DNA of 64,000 nt from NCBI GenBank assembly GCA_002212725.1, contig MTCR01000093.1:1-64000 (forward strand), written 5' to 3'. The DNA comes from Sphingobacteriales bacterium TSM_CSM (GTDB taxonomy: Bacteria; Bacteroidota; Bacteroidia; Chitinophagales; UBA2359). The notes beneath the pieces are model-generated. The model was not told where the DNA came from. It worked only from the letters and a program-made list of their open reading frames with translations, and made no database searches. The translations under genes and the position numbers were made by a program. Shown in pieces: positions 63,951 through 64,000 of the stretch; position 1 is the first letter of the stretch, and every line of letters begins with the position of its first letter.

Positions 63951-64000
63951 GAGTGGTTTAAATTAAGGTAAAACAATTCTCAACCGCAAAGGTCTGGGGC

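Overview
The window reads as chromosomal DNA of a Bacteroidota bacterium, plausibly from the Saprospiria/Chitinophagia side, although the sequence alone does not fix the family. Three things point there. Secreted proteins end in type IX secretion (T9SS) sorting domains, both type A (18728-19798, 23902-30717) and the gliding-motility-associated type B (40608-46166). There is a GldM-like protein at 55219-56646. Upstream regions carry the Bacteroidota -7 promoter box TAnnTTTG rather than a sigma70 -10 box. No tRNA, rRNA, prophage or transposase gene was recognised.

Layout. 1-1293: the end of a CRISPR array (20 intact repeats, no cas genes inside the window). 1797-7550: a secreted cysteine-peptidase-like protein, KdsA, a TPR membrane protein, a GWxTD protein and a lipid A-type acyltransferase, so mainly envelope functions. 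7710-12048: three-subunit proton-translocating transhydrogenase (pntAA-pntAB-pntB) and a class I fructose-bisphosphate aldolase. 12727-19798: a gcvH-VanZ-TonB operon, a soluble TonB-domain protein, a TPR protein, a cyclophilin lipoprotein and a T9SS cargo protein. 19900-30717, all on the minus strand: a giant malectin/Kelch T9SS protein, then a CheY-like protein, a receiver-fused polyprenyl-phosphate sugar transferase and two GT2 glycosyltransferases, which together look like an exopolysaccharide locus. 31362-40434: lepA, a BASS transporter, an SRPBCC protein, a TlpA-like thioredoxin, an SRPBCC gene broken by one TGA codon, a coiled-coil membrane protein, an NlpC/P60 hydrolase, a Pif1-like helicase and a GlsB/YeaQ protein. 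40608-46166: an 1852-residue repetitive surface protein. 46492-51948: isochorismatase-like hydrolase, acyl-CoA synthetase, NAD(P)HX repair enzyme, methyltransferase and a 2Fe-2S ferredoxin. 52068-56646: an M48/FGE-sulfatase fusion, a papain-like protease with a DUF4384-like C-terminus, and the GldM-like protein. 56821-63950: a sorbosone-dehydrogenase-like lipoprotein, small hypotheticals, a fused alpha-beta 2-oxoacid dehydrogenase E1 and a formate/nitrite transporter.

The most notable non-coding signal is a dispersed element of about 170 bp present four times (6445-6617, 12226-12399, 14396-14500, 48867-49035). All four copies are flanked by imperfect 10-bp direct repeats and have degenerate terminal inverted repeats, so it behaves like a MITE. 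Two copies sit exactly at the stop codon of the preceding gene. Other items for a second look are the paired protease genes at 52068-54937, the stand-alone GldM-like protein, the receiver-sugar transferase fusion and the TGA-interrupted SRPBCC gene.
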